A DNA stretch of 64,000 bases from Spongiactinospora sp. TRM90649. Lineage in GTDB: Bacteria > Actinomycetota > Actinomycetes > Streptosporangiales > Streptosporangiaceae. Shown piece after piece: positions 43,136 through 51,211 of the stretch. Both the position numbers and the translations under genes were made by a program. The notes beneath the pieces are model-generated. The model was not told the origin of the DNA and made no database searches. It saw only the letters and a program-made list of their open reading frames with translations. The DNA lies in assembly GCF_029382225.1 (NCBI RefSeq), contig NZ_JARLTC010000015.1:157986-221985 (forward strand), written 5' to 3'. Position 1 is the first letter of the stretch, and every line of letters begins with the position of its first letter.

Positions 43136-43669
43136 ATGGCGGATCTGCCGATGCCCACCGTGGGGCCGGTGTCGCGCCTCGCCCCCAAGCCCATGCGGTT
43201 CATCCTCAACTGGGGGCGGCGCTACTCGCTGTGGGTGTTCAACTTCGGCCTGGCCTGCTGCGCGATCGAGTTCATCGCCACCTCGATGAGCAGGCACGAC
43301 TTCATCAGGTTCGGGGTGATCCCGTTCGCCAACGGGCCCCGGCAGGCTGATCTGATGATCGTCTCGGGCACGGTGACGGACAAGATGGCGCCCGCCGTCA
43401 AGCGCCTGTACGAGCAGATGCCCGACCCGAAGTACGTGATCTCGTTCGGCGCGTGCTCCAACTCCGGCGGGCCGTACTGGGACTCCTACGCCGTCACCAA
43501 CGGCGTCGACCAGATCATCCCGGTCGACGTCTACGTGCCCGGCTGCCCGCCCAGGCCCGAGTCCCTGCTGCACGGCATCATCAAGCTCCAGGAGCGCATC
43601 GCGGGCGAGTCGCTGAGCGACCGTTACGTCTGGGCGCGGTCCCACAACGGGGGAGAGGTCCAGCAGTGA
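43136..43669 (+). CDS. nuoB: NADH-quinone oxidoreductase subunit B
   Basis: The 177-aa protein carries cluster N2 next to the quinone site. Its four Cys ligands are visible in FGLACCAIEF, SFGACSNSGGP and VPGCPPRPE. The start ATG has GGAAGGAG upstream. Retention of all ligands indicates a functional peripheral-arm subunit even though its usual partner NuoD is missing from the operon. Confidence 0.95.
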   Translation: MADLPMPTVGPVSRLAPKPMRFILNWGRRYSLWVFNFGLACCAIEFIATSMSRHDFIRFGVIPFANGPRQADLMIVSGTVTDKMAPAVKRLYEQMPDPKYVISFGACSNSGGPYWDSYAVTNGVDQIIPVDVYVPGCPPRPESLLHGIIKLQERIAGESLSDRYVWARSHNGGEVQQ

Positions 43670-43674
43670 CTCGG

Positions 43675-43728
43675 GGTCCAGCGGATGATCGGGGTTCAGC
43701 GGATGAGCGAGGTCCGGCGATGAGCCGC
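43675..43728. repeat. 18-bp tandem repeat at the nuoB-nuoC junction
   Basis: Three units, 43675-43692, 43693-43710 and 43711-43728, share GGTCCAGCGGATGA-like sequence with few changes. They span the region between the nuoB stop and the proposed nuoC ATG. They create an 18-residue repetitive extension if nuoC is read from the GTG at 43666. Confidence 0.6.
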
Positions 43729-44271
43729 GACTTCGCCGAGCCCCTGGCCGGGCGGTTCGGGGAGCTCGTCCAGGTGACGGAGACCTTCGGCGAGATCACC
43801 GCCGACGTCCCCGCCGAGCTGTGGCACGACCTGCTGACGTTCGCCCGCGACGAGCTGGGCTGCGTGTTCTTCGACTGGCTGACCGGCGTGGACGACCCGC
43901 CCGAGGCGTTCTCAGTGGTCGCCCACCTCTACGACCCGCAGGCCCGCGCCCACCTGCTGGCGCGCACCTCCATCCCGCGCGACGACCCCCGGCTGCCCAG
44001 CGTGACCGACGTCTACCGGGGGGCCGACTGGCACGAGCGGGAGACCTTCGAGATGTTCGGCGTCGTCTTCGACGGCCACCCGAACCTGGTGCCGCTGCTG
44101 CTCCCCGACGGCTTCGAGGGCCATCCGCTGCGCAAGGACTTCATCCTGGCCGCCCGCGTGGCCAAGCCATGGCCGGGCGCCAAGGAGCCCGGCGAGTCCG
44201 ACCACGGCGCGCCGAGCAGGCGCAAGACCCTACCCCCCGGTGTTCCCGTTGATTGGGGCCGCGATGGCTGA
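43720..44271 (+). CDS. nuoC: NADH-quinone oxidoreductase subunit C
   Basis: The 183-aa protein is a NuoC (30-kDa) subunit with DWLTGVDDPPEAF, DVYRGADWHERETFEMFGVVFDGHP and the landmark GHPLRKDF. I choose the ATG at 43720 (GAGG upstream). A GTG at 43666 overlapping the nuoB stop is an alternative that adds a repeat-encoded tail. It contains no NuoD sequence and is followed directly by nuoH, so it is not a NuoCD fusion. Confidence 0.9.
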   Translation: MSRDFAEPLAGRFGELVQVTETFGEITADVPAELWHDLLTFARDELGCVFFDWLTGVDDPPEAFSVVAHLYDPQARAHLLARTSIPRDDPRLPSVTDVYRGADWHERETFEMFGVVFDGHPNLVPLLLPDGFEGHPLRKDFILAARVAKPWPGAKEPGESDHGAPSRRKTLPPGVPVDWGRDG

Positions 44272-45217
44272 GGTGCTCGACGTCCTGATCCGGCTCGTCT
44301 CGATCGTCGTCGCCTTCCTGCTGCTGCCGTTGATCGTGGGCCAGGCCGAGCACAAGGTCATGGCGCACATGCAGGCCCGTCTCGGCCCCATGTACGCCGG
44401 GCGCTTCCACGGCTGGGCCCAGCTCATCGCCGATGGCGTGAAGTTCATGCAGAAAGAGGACGTCATCCCGAGGGCGGCCGACCGGTGGGTGTTCGCGCTG
44501 GCCCCCGGCGTCGCGCTGGTGCCGTACCTGGTGATCATGATCGCCATCCCGATCGGCCCCGGGCTCGTCGGCGCCGAACTCGACGCCGGGCTGTTCTTCG
44601 TGCTCGCGGTGATGGGCGTCGGCGTGCTCGGCGCGATCATGGCCGGTTGGTCGTCGGGCAACAAGTACTCCGTGCTGGGCGGCATGCGCGCGGCGGCCCA
44701 GCTCATGTCCTACGAGCTGCCGCTGGTGCTCGCCGCGTCCTCGGTCGCGATGGCCGCCGGGACGCTGTCGCTGTCGGGCATCGTCGAGGCGTGGCAGTGG
44801 TGGTGGCTGCCCTGGCAGGCGGCAGGGGCGTTCGTCTTCTTCGTGGCCGGGCTGGCGGAGCTGCGCCGTCCGCCGTTCGACATGCCGATCGCCGAGTCCG
44901 AGCTGATCATGGGTCCGATGACCGAGTACACCGGCATGCGCTTCGCGCTGTTCATGCTGGCCGAGTACGTCGGCATCGTGGTGCTCTCCGCGCTGACGGC
45001 CGTGCTCTTCCTGGGCGGCTGGCACGGCCCGCTGCTGCCCGGCCCCCTGTGGATGCTGATCAAGGTGGCACTGCTGTCGTTCGTGGTGATCTGGCTGCGG
45101 GTCAGCTATCCCCGGCTGCGCGAGGACCAGTTGCAGAAGCTGGCGTGGATGGGGCTCGTCCCGCTCGCCCTCGGCCAGCTCGCCCTCACCGGTCTGGTAA
45201 AGGTCCTTCTCGTCTGA
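44264..45217 (+). CDS. nuoH: NADH-quinone oxidoreductase subunit H
   Basis: The 317-aa protein has about eight helices and forms the quinone chamber and first proton path. Signatures are QAEHKVMAHMQARLGP, GWAQLIADGVKFMQKED, SSGNKYSVLGGMRAAAQLMSYE, and ELRRPPFDMPIAESELIMG. The ATG at 44264 overlaps the nuoC end by 8 bp. Charged residues for quinone coupling are retained. Confidence 0.94.
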   Translation: MAEVLDVLIRLVSIVVAFLLLPLIVGQAEHKVMAHMQARLGPMYAGRFHGWAQLIADGVKFMQKEDVIPRAADRWVFALAPGVALVPYLVIMIAIPIGPGLVGAELDAGLFFVLAVMGVGVLGAIMAGWSSGNKYSVLGGMRAAAQLMSYELPLVLAASSVAMAAGTLSLSGIVEAWQWWWLPWQAAGAFVFFVAGLAELRRPPFDMPIAESELIMGPMTEYTGMRFALFMLAEYVGIVVLSALTAVLFLGGWHGPLLPGPLWMLIKVALLSFVVIWLRVSYPRLREDQLQKLAWMGLVPLALGQLALTGLVKVLLV

Positions 45218-45222
45218 AGGTC

Positions 45223-45336
45223 TGTGGATAACCGTCTTGCCTGTGGATATGTCTGTGGATAACTGTGTTGGTTGTCCCCATGGGTGTGGAAAACCCCATC
45301 TGTTGGTCAAGGATGCTGTGGAAAACCTGGGGACAA
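45223..45336. promoter_or_regulatory. Cluster of DnaA-box-like 9-mers
   Basis: Within 114 bp of the nuoH-nuoI gap there are TGTGGATAA at 45223-45231 and 45254-45262 (exact complements of TTATCCACA), TGTGGATAT at 45242-45250, and TGTGGAAAA at 45285-45293 and 45317-45325. TTGTCCCCA at 45272-45280 and TGGGGACAA at 45328-45336 each differ by one base from the actinomycete box TTGTCCACA. Five of the seven point the same way. No dnaA, dnaN or gyrase gene is near, so this is a DnaA-binding or titration site candidate rather than the origin. Confidence 0.6.
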
Positions 45337-45385
45337 GTGATGTGCACATTCACCTTCGGGGCAAGGTGCGTCATGATGTTGAATC

Positions 45386-46564
45386 GTGGCGCACATACCG
45401 GGAGTGGGACTGGCCAAGGGGCTGTCCGTCACGCTGCGGCACATGCTGAAGAGGTCGGTCACCCAGCAGTACCCCGAGGTTAGACCCGACCTGCCGCCGC
45501 GCAGCCGTGGCGTGATCGCGCTCGTCGAGGAGAACTGCACGGTCTGCATGCTCTGCGCCCGTGAGTGCCCCGACTGGTGCATCTACATCGACTCGCACAA
45601 GGAGACCCTGCCGGCCCCCGAGGGCGGCCGTCCCAGGGCCCGCAACGTCCTTGACCGCTTCGCGATCGACTTCTCGCTGTGCATGTACTGCGGGATCTGC
45701 ATCGAGGTCTGCCCGTTCGACGCGCTGTTCTGGTCCCCTGAGTTCGAGTACGCGGAACACGACATCCGCAACCTCCTCCACGAGAAGGACCGCCTGCGAA
45801 CGTGGATGGACACCGTCCCCCCACCGCCCCCGCACGACCCCACGGCCGAGCCCCCAAAGGAACTCGCCGCCGCCTCCCGCCCCCCTCGCCCCACCCGGGC
45901 CGTTAGAGCGCCGGTGGGCACGGCCTCCAGCGGTCCCGTATCACCTCCCTCCACCCCCCCGCCCACCGCCGGCGGCCCCTCAGCGCGCCCCGACGGCACA
46001 GGCTCCGCCCCCACCGCCGACGAAACCTCCGCTCAGGGTGGCGCTTCCGCTCAGGGCGGTGCTTCTGCCCCGGATGGCGCTTCTGCTCAGGGGGACCCGC
46101 CCGCTCGCCGCACAGCCGACGGTGCCACGCCGCCGTCGCCGGGCACCCCGGCACCTCCCGCCACTGGTCCCATCGCCGGTCCTGCCAGCGATCCCACCGC
46201 CGGGGCGCCCGCTCCGGCCGACGGGGCGGCGCCACCCTCTGGCGGCCCGGCTGCGCCGGAGGGCGGCCCCCGTTCCCGCCGCACCTCTTCCACCGGGCAT
46301 GCGGCCGTGCGCGCCATCCGCCCGCCCGGGGCGCTTCCCGCGAAACCGGCGAGGCCCAGGCCCCCCAACGACGGCGGCGACGATGACGGCGGGGGCGGCG
46401 GCGAGATATCCACAGGCCGGGGTCCGGCCGCCCAGCCGTCATCCACAGAATCCGATTCGAGTACAGCGGGCGAGCCGAGCGGAGGTCAAACTACTTCGCG
46501 AAGGCCGGACGATCCACCGGACCAAGCCGGTGATCCCGGCGGTCGAGACTCCGAGGAGGAGTGA
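45386..46564 (+). CDS. nuoI: NADH-quinone oxidoreductase subunit I with long disordered tail
   Basis: The first about 150 residues are a normal NuoI with two [4Fe-4S] motifs, CTVCMLCARECP and CMYCGICIEVCP, which pass electrons toward N2. The remaining about 230 residues are Pro/Ala/Gly/Ser-rich, low complexity, with four SAQGGA-like repeats, and end in acidic SEEE. Usual NuoI proteins are 160-215 residues. The start is a GTG at 45386 without a clear Shine-Dalgarno. The gene is bracketed by DnaA-box-like sequences at 45223-45336 and 46406-46447. Confidence 0.9.
   Translation: MAHIPGVGLAKGLSVTLRHMLKRSVTQQYPEVRPDLPPRSRGVIALVEENCTVCMLCARECPDWCIYIDSHKETLPAPEGGRPRARNVLDRFAIDFSLCMYCGICIEVCPFDALFWSPEFEYAEHDIRNLLHEKDRLRTWMDTVPPPPPHDPTAEPPKELAAASRPPRPTRAVRAPVGTASSGPVSPPSTPPPTAGGPSARPDGTGSAPTADETSAQGGASAQGGASAPDGASAQGDPPARRTADGATPPSPGTPAPPATGPIAGPASDPTAGAPAPADGAAPPSGGPAAPEGGPRSRRTSSTGHAAVRAIRPPGALPAKPARPRPPNDGGDDDGGGGGEISTGRGPAAQPSSTESDSSTAGEPSGGQTTSRRPDDPPDQAGDPGGRDSEEE
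46028..46099. repeat. 18-bp tandem repeat in the nuoI tail
   Basis: Four units of about 18 bp encode SAQGGA, SAQGGA, SAPDGA and SAQGD. They sit in the low-complexity C-terminal extension of nuoI and suggest expansion by replication slippage. Confidence 0.6.
46406..46447. promoter_or_regulatory. Two DnaA-box-like sites near the end of nuoI
   Basis: ATATCCACA at 46406-46414 is the complement of the 45242 site, and TCATCCACA at 46439-46447 differs from TTATCCACA by one base. Both face opposite to the main cluster upstream of nuoI. Two sites could occur by chance; the interest comes from the nearby array. Confidence 0.3.
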
Positions 46565-47100
46565 TGACTGGGGCAGTGCCGTCATATCTGTCGCCGACCG
46601 GGCAAGAGATCGTCTTCTTGCTCCTAGGCGCGGTGACACTCGGATCGGCACTGCTCGTCGTGACAACCAGACAGCTCGTCCACGCCGCCCTCTGGCTCGT
46701 CGTCTGCTTCGGCGCGCTCGCGGGCTGCTACCTCGTCCTCACGGCCGAGTTCGTCGCCTGGGTCCAGGTACTGATCTACGTCGGCGCCGTCGTGGCCCTC
46801 CTGCTGTTCGGTCTCATGCTCACCCGCGCCCCGATCGGGCGCTCGGCCGATCTCAACAGCGGCAACCGCCTGGTCGCCGCGATCGTCGCGGTCGCCACGG
46901 CCGCCGTCCTCGTGACCGTCGTCATCGACGGCTTCCGCACCGCCTACGCCGATCTGCCCCCGGGCCGGGGGGCCGCCTCCGAGGTCGGCAGCAGCCTGTT
47001 CCGCAACTGGGTGCTGCCCTTCGAGGCGCTCTCCGTCCTCCTCCTAGCCGCCTTGATCGGCGCGATCGTGCTGTCCCGCACGGACATCAGGGGGCGTTGA
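46564..47100 (+). CDS. nuoJ: NADH-quinone oxidoreductase subunit J
   Basis: The 178-aa protein has five helices and the NuoJ hallmark LVHAALWLVVCFGALAGCYLVL followed by FVAWVQVLIYVGAVVALLLFGLML, the pi-bulge helix region. The ATG at 46564 overlaps the nuoI stop by one base (TGATG), with GAGGAG upstream; a GTG at 46561 is possible. Confidence 0.93.
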   Translation: MTGAVPSYLSPTGQEIVFLLLGAVTLGSALLVVTTRQLVHAALWLVVCFGALAGCYLVLTAEFVAWVQVLIYVGAVVALLLFGLMLTRAPIGRSADLNSGNRLVAAIVAVATAAVLVTVVIDGFRTAYADLPPGRGAASEVGSSLFRNWVLPFEALSVLLLAALIGAIVLSRTDIRGR

Positions 47101-47531
47101 TGCACATCGTCTATCCCGCCGTCGTGTCCGCCCTCCTGTTCTCCATCGGCGTGTACGGCGTGCTCGCCCGGCGCAACACCGTCCTGGTGCTGATGTCGGT
47201 CGAGCTGATGCTCAACGCCGTCAACCTCAACCTGGTCGCCTTCGACGTGTGGCTGAGAGACCGGCTGCACGGTGGTCAGGTCCTCACCCTCTTCGTCATC
47301 GTGATCGCCGCCGCCGAGCTGGGTGTGGGCCTGGCCATCGTCCTGGCCCTCTACCGCAACCGCCGAACGGTCGAGCTCGACACCCTGCGCGAACTCGCCG
47401 ACCCAGGCATGGAATCGACGGCCTCGCCCAGCGGAAGCACCGCGACCTCCGCCCCGGCGTCCCCGGCCACGGCGACGGCGACGGCCACGGACGCGAATCA
47501 GGTCCAGGTGAGCAGGGAGGCAGCGCCATGA
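47100..47531 (+). CDS. nuoK: NADH-quinone oxidoreductase subunit K
   Basis: The 143-aa protein has three helices with the NuoK motif NTVLVLMSVELMLNAVNLNLVAF (two conserved Glu-type positions) and FVIVIAAAELGVGLAIVLAL. The last about 40 residues, rich in Ala, Thr, Ser and Pro, extend beyond the usual 100-residue length. The ATG overlaps the nuoJ stop by one base. Confidence 0.92.
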   Translation: MHIVYPAVVSALLFSIGVYGVLARRNTVLVLMSVELMLNAVNLNLVAFDVWLRDRLHGGQVLTLFVIVIAAAELGVGLAIVLALYRNRRTVELDTLRELADPGMESTASPSGSTATSAPASPATATATATDANQVQVSREAAP

Positions 47532-49414
47532 TCGTGGTCACCGCCGTCGCGGTGATGCTGTTGCCGTTCCTGGCCGCGGTCACCGGGCTGCTCGGCTCGC
47601 GCTGGCCGCGCGGGGCGCCGGGCACGGCCGATCCACGCGCCAACCGCCGCGCCGCCTGGATCGCCGTGATCCCCACCGCCGTCTCGGTCGCGCTGGCCGT
47701 CTGGCTGGCCTACACCTGGTGGACCGGCCCGTACGAAGGCGTCACCGAGGCGGGCACGCTCACCGTCATCGACACCGGGGCCCTGCCGATCTCGATGGGG
47801 CTCGCGGTCACCGACCTGTCGGTCCTGGTCGGGCTGCTGGTGACCACGGTGGCGCTGGCCGTCCAGATCTACTCCGTGGGCTACCTCGAAGGCGACTCGC
47901 GCTATCCGTCCTACAGCGCGTTCATCAGCCTGTTCACCAGCGCGATGCTGCTGGTGATCTACGCGGAAGACCTGCTCGTCCTCTACGTCGGGTGGGAGGT
48001 CATGGGCCTGTGCTCCTACCTCCTGATCGGTCACTGGTGGGAAGACCGGGCCAACTCCCGCGCGGCGGTCAAGGCGTTCCTGGTCACCAGGCTGGGCGAC
48101 GTCGGGTTCCTGTTCGGCCTGTTCACCCTGGGGGTGGGCGCGGGCAGCCTGCGGATCTCCGACGTGATCGACAGGGTCCCGCAGATGTCCACCACGACCC
48201 TCGTCATCGCGACGATGCTGCTGCTGGCCGGTGTCGCGGGCAAGAGCGCGCAGGTGCCGTTGCACACCTGGCTGCCCGACGCCATGGCGGGCCCCACCCC
48301 GATCAGCGCGCTGATCCACGCGGCCACCATGGTCGCCGCGGGGATCTTCATGGTGGCCAGGCTCTTCCCGGTCTTCGAGGCGGCGGGCCCGACCCTCGAC
48401 GTGCTGGCCGTCCTGGCCGCGCTCGGCATGCTGGGCGCGGCGCTGGCCGCCCTCGCGCAAGACGACCTGAAACGGGTGCTCGCCTACTCCACGGTCAGCC
48501 AGCTCGCCTACATGGCGGCGGCGCTGGCCGCCCGCGCGGAGAACGTCGCGGTCTTCCACCTGCTGACCCACGGCGCGTTCAAGGCGCTGCTGTTCCTGTG
48601 CGCGGGCGCGGTGATCCACGCGGTCGGGTCCAACCTGATGCGCGACATGGGCGGCCTCCGCCGCACGATGCCGGTCACCTTCGTGACCATGACGATCGGC
48701 TTCGCCGCGCTCATGGGCCTGCCGCCGGCCAGCGGCTTCTTCAGCAAGGACGCCGTCGTCGTGGCGGTCGAGCGGGCGGGTGCCGAGGGGCTGCTGACCG
48801 ACGCCGCCGGCTGGCTGCTCTACGCGTGCACGCTGGCGACGGTCGCCGTGACGGGCGCCTACGCCACCCGGGCCTGGCTGCGCACGTTCTTCGGCGAGGC
48901 GCGGGCCGCCGCCCTCCCCGAGCCCGCGCCGGGCACGGCCCACGTCTTCACCGGCCAGGAGGCCCCGCTGTCCATGCGGGCGCCGATCATCGTTCTCGCG
49001 GTGCCCGCGCTGCTGCTCGGTTTCGCCGGGCTGACCGACGTGCACTGGGGCCCCGCGGCGATCACGGTGGGGCTCGCGCTGCTGGGGGCCACCGTCACCT
49101 ACGTCGCGTGGCGAGCCGACCCGGCGGCCGACCCGGCGCGGCTGCTCGGGCCGTTCCGGGTGGCCTGCGAACGGGCGTTCTTCGTCGATCACCTCTACCG
49201 CGCGCTGTTCGTCTGGCCGGTGCTGCGGCTCTCCCGCGCGGTCGTGACGACCGACGCCCAGGTCGTGGACGGCGCGGTCCGCGGCTCCGGCAGGATCACG
49301 CGCACCGCGTCCGGTCTGCTGAGATTCGCCCAGAACGGCAATGCGCAGCTCTACCTGAGCGGCGTGCTCGCGGGCGTCCTCCTCATCGCGGTCGGGGCGG
49401 TGATGCTGGGATGA
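47528..49414 (+). CDS. nuoL: NADH-quinone oxidoreductase subunit L
   Basis: The 628-aa antiporter-like subunit has about 16 helices and, near its C-terminus, the expected amphipathic segment. Visible motifs are LLVLYVGWEVMGLCSYLLIG (key Glu), GKSAQVPLHTWLPDAMAGPTPISALIHAATMVAAG, AQDDLKRVLAYSTVSQL and HLLTHGAFKALLFLCAG. It pumps protons at the distal end of the membrane arm. Its start overlaps the nuoK stop (ATGA). Confidence 0.95.
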   Translation: MIVVTAVAVMLLPFLAAVTGLLGSRWPRGAPGTADPRANRRAAWIAVIPTAVSVALAVWLAYTWWTGPYEGVTEAGTLTVIDTGALPISMGLAVTDLSVLVGLLVTTVALAVQIYSVGYLEGDSRYPSYSAFISLFTSAMLLVIYAEDLLVLYVGWEVMGLCSYLLIGHWWEDRANSRAAVKAFLVTRLGDVGFLFGLFTLGVGAGSLRISDVIDRVPQMSTTTLVIATMLLLAGVAGKSAQVPLHTWLPDAMAGPTPISALIHAATMVAAGIFMVARLFPVFEAAGPTLDVLAVLAALGMLGAALAALAQDDLKRVLAYSTVSQLAYMAAALAARAENVAVFHLLTHGAFKALLFLCAGAVIHAVGSNLMRDMGGLRRTMPVTFVTMTIGFAALMGLPPASGFFSKDAVVVAVERAGAEGLLTDAAGWLLYACTLATVAVTGAYATRAWLRTFFGEARAAALPEPAPGTAHVFTGQEAPLSMRAPIIVLAVPALLLGFAGLTDVHWGPAAITVGLALLGATVTYVAWRADPAADPARLLGPFRVACERAFFVDHLYRALFVWPVLRLSRAVVTTDAQVVDGAVRGSGRITRTASGLLRFAQNGNAQLYLSGVLAGVLLIAVGAVMLG

Positions 49415-49502
49415 CATCCTCCCCGCCGAAGCCCACACGAGCCTCACATCCCGCCTGCCCGGCGGTGCCGACCACCGGAACGCCAGCACGGAGGAGGTCG
49501 CC

Positions 49503-49589
49503 GTGAGTCGAAAAGCGCCAGGTCACCTCACCGCTTCAACCCTGACGGCCTCTCCACGCTCCCGATTCCTCCCCCGGAGACAACGATGA
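49503..49589 (+). CDS. Possible 28-aa peptide upstream of nuoM
   Basis: A 28-codon frame starts at a GTG with a near-perfect GGAGGAGG five bases upstream and ends on the nuoM ATG (ATGA overlap). It encodes a basic peptide (SRKAPGHLTASTLTASPRSR, then FLPRRQR). It lies in the only large gap (171 bp) of an otherwise overlapping part of the operon. It could couple or tune nuoM translation. No homology support is available. Confidence 0.3.
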   Translation: MSRKAPGHLTASTLTASPRSRFLPRRQR

Positions 49590-51211
49590 GCTGGCTGCCC
49601 ATCGCGATTCTCGGGGTTCCGCTGCTGGGGGCGCTGGCCCTCGTCCCGCGCGGGGGAGTGCCCGCCTCCGAGCGGGCCCTGCGGTGGTACGGCCTGACGG
49701 TCTCCGGCGTGACGCTGGCGCTGGCCGTCCTGCTCGCCGTCCTCTTCGATCACGGAAACCCGGCGCGTGTGCAGTTCGCCATCGACCGGCCGTGGGCGCC
49801 CGGCCTGGCCCTCCGCTTCCACCTGGGAGTGGACGGCATCTCGCTGCCGCTCATCGTGCTGACCGCGCTGCTGACCTTCCTCTGTTTCATCTACCTGTCC
49901 GGCACGGGCAGCAGGCGTCCACGCGCACTGCTCTTCGCGCTCCTGATCCTCGAAGTCGGCATGCTCGGCACCTTCCTGGCGCTCGACCTGCTGCTGTTCT
50001 TCGTGTTCTTCGAGGTCGTGCTGATCCCGATGTACTTCGTGATCGCCATCTGGGGCGGCCAGGCCCGCCGCGCGGCGGCGGTCAAGTTCATCCTGTACAC
50101 GCTGCTCGGCTCGGTGGTCCTGCTGCTCGGCCTGCTGCTGATCTGGGCGCAGACCGGCACGCTCGACATGGTCGCCCTGGCCCGTGCGCACGGCGCCGGC
50201 ATGCCCCGGGCGATCCAGATCCTCGCGTTCGCCGCCATCGGCGTCGGCCTCGCCGTGAAGACCCCGATGTGGCCGCTGCACACCTGGCTCCCCGACGCCC
50301 ACACCGAGGCGCCCACCGTCGGTTCGGTCCTGCTCGCGGGCGTACTGCTGAAAATGGGCACGTATGGCTTCGCGCGCATCGCGATCCCGATCCTCCCCGA
50401 GGGCGCGTCGGCCGCCGCACCATGGCTGGGCGCGTTCGCCGTGGTCGGCATCATCTACGGAGCGCTGGCCTGCCTCGCCCAGCACGACCTGAAACGCATG
50501 ATCGCCTACTCCTCGGTGGGCCACATGGGCTTCGTCCTGCTCGGATTCGCGACCCTCACCCCCGTCGGCATCAACGCGGCCCTCTTCGGCAACATCGCCC
50601 ACGGCCTGATCACCGGCCTGCTCTTCTTCCTGGCCGGAGCGATCAAGGAGCGCTACGGCACGGCCGACATGCCGACCATGGGCGGCGGCATGCTCGCCCG
50701 GATCCCCCGCCTCGGCGCCCTGCTGACCTTCGCCTGCATCGCCTCCCTGGGCATCCCCGGCCTAGCCGGCTTCTGGGGCGAAATGCTCGCCCTCCTGGGC
50801 GCCTTCACCCCGGCCCCCGGCCTGTCCCGCCCCCTCTACCTGACCTTCATGTCCATCGCCGGCATAGGCGCGGTCCTCACCGCCGCCTACTTCCTGGTCA
50901 TGCTCTCCCGCCTAACCCACGGCCACCCCGACACCCCCGCCCCCTCCGCGTTCCCCACTGACAATCCCGCCACAGCACCCGCCCGCGAACCCGTCACATC
51001 GCCGGCGTCCCCCACCCTCGTCGCGCCATCAACGGCGGTGGCGGTGGTGGCACCGCCTGCTGATGGTGGTGAGGCGATGCCTGATGTGCGTGGGTTCGAG
51101 TTGGCCGCATGGGTGCCGCTGGTCGTTCTGATCGTGCTGTTCGGGCTGTGGCCCAAGGCGCTTCTCACGCTCACCACGCCGGTGGTCCAGGCCATCCTGG
51201 GGGTGTCATGA
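49586..51211 (+). CDS. nuoM: NADH-quinone oxidoreductase subunit M
   Basis: The 541-aa antiporter-like subunit shows LGVDGISLPLIVLTALLTF, FVFFEVVLIPMYFVIAIWGG (key Glu), GLAVKTPMWPLHTWLPDAHTEAPT and AQHDLKRMIAYSSVGHMGFV. A Pro/Thr/Ala-rich loop (about residues 445-495) precedes the last helix, which is unusual for NuoM and resembles the low-complexity insertions in NuoI, NuoK and NuoN of this operon. Confidence 0.94.
   Translation: MSWLPIAILGVPLLGALALVPRGGVPASERALRWYGLTVSGVTLALAVLLAVLFDHGNPARVQFAIDRPWAPGLALRFHLGVDGISLPLIVLTALLTFLCFIYLSGTGSRRPRALLFALLILEVGMLGTFLALDLLLFFVFFEVVLIPMYFVIAIWGGQARRAAAVKFILYTLLGSVVLLLGLLLIWAQTGTLDMVALARAHGAGMPRAIQILAFAAIGVGLAVKTPMWPLHTWLPDAHTEAPTVGSVLLAGVLLKMGTYGFARIAIPILPEGASAAAPWLGAFAVVGIIYGALACLAQHDLKRMIAYSSVGHMGFVLLGFATLTPVGINAALFGNIAHGLITGLLFFLAGAIKERYGTADMPTMGGGMLARIPRLGALLTFACIASLGIPGLAGFWGEMLALLGAFTPAPGLSRPLYLTFMSIAGIGAVLTAAYFLVMLSRLTHGHPDTPAPSAFPTDNPATAPAREPVTSPASPTLVAPSTAVAVVAPPADGGEAMPDVRGFELAAWVPLVVLIVLFGLWPKALLTLTTPVVQAILGVS

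Noticed and set aside
43453..44271. NuoCD fusion or hidden nuoD between nuoC and nuoH
   Set aside because: NuoC is only 183 residues and nuoH starts inside its last codons; no frame has 49-kDa subunit motifs.
45223..45336. Chromosomal origin of replication
   Set aside because: DnaA-like boxes are present, but there is no dnaA, dnaN, recF or gyrase gene, and the region is inside a transcribed respiratory operon.
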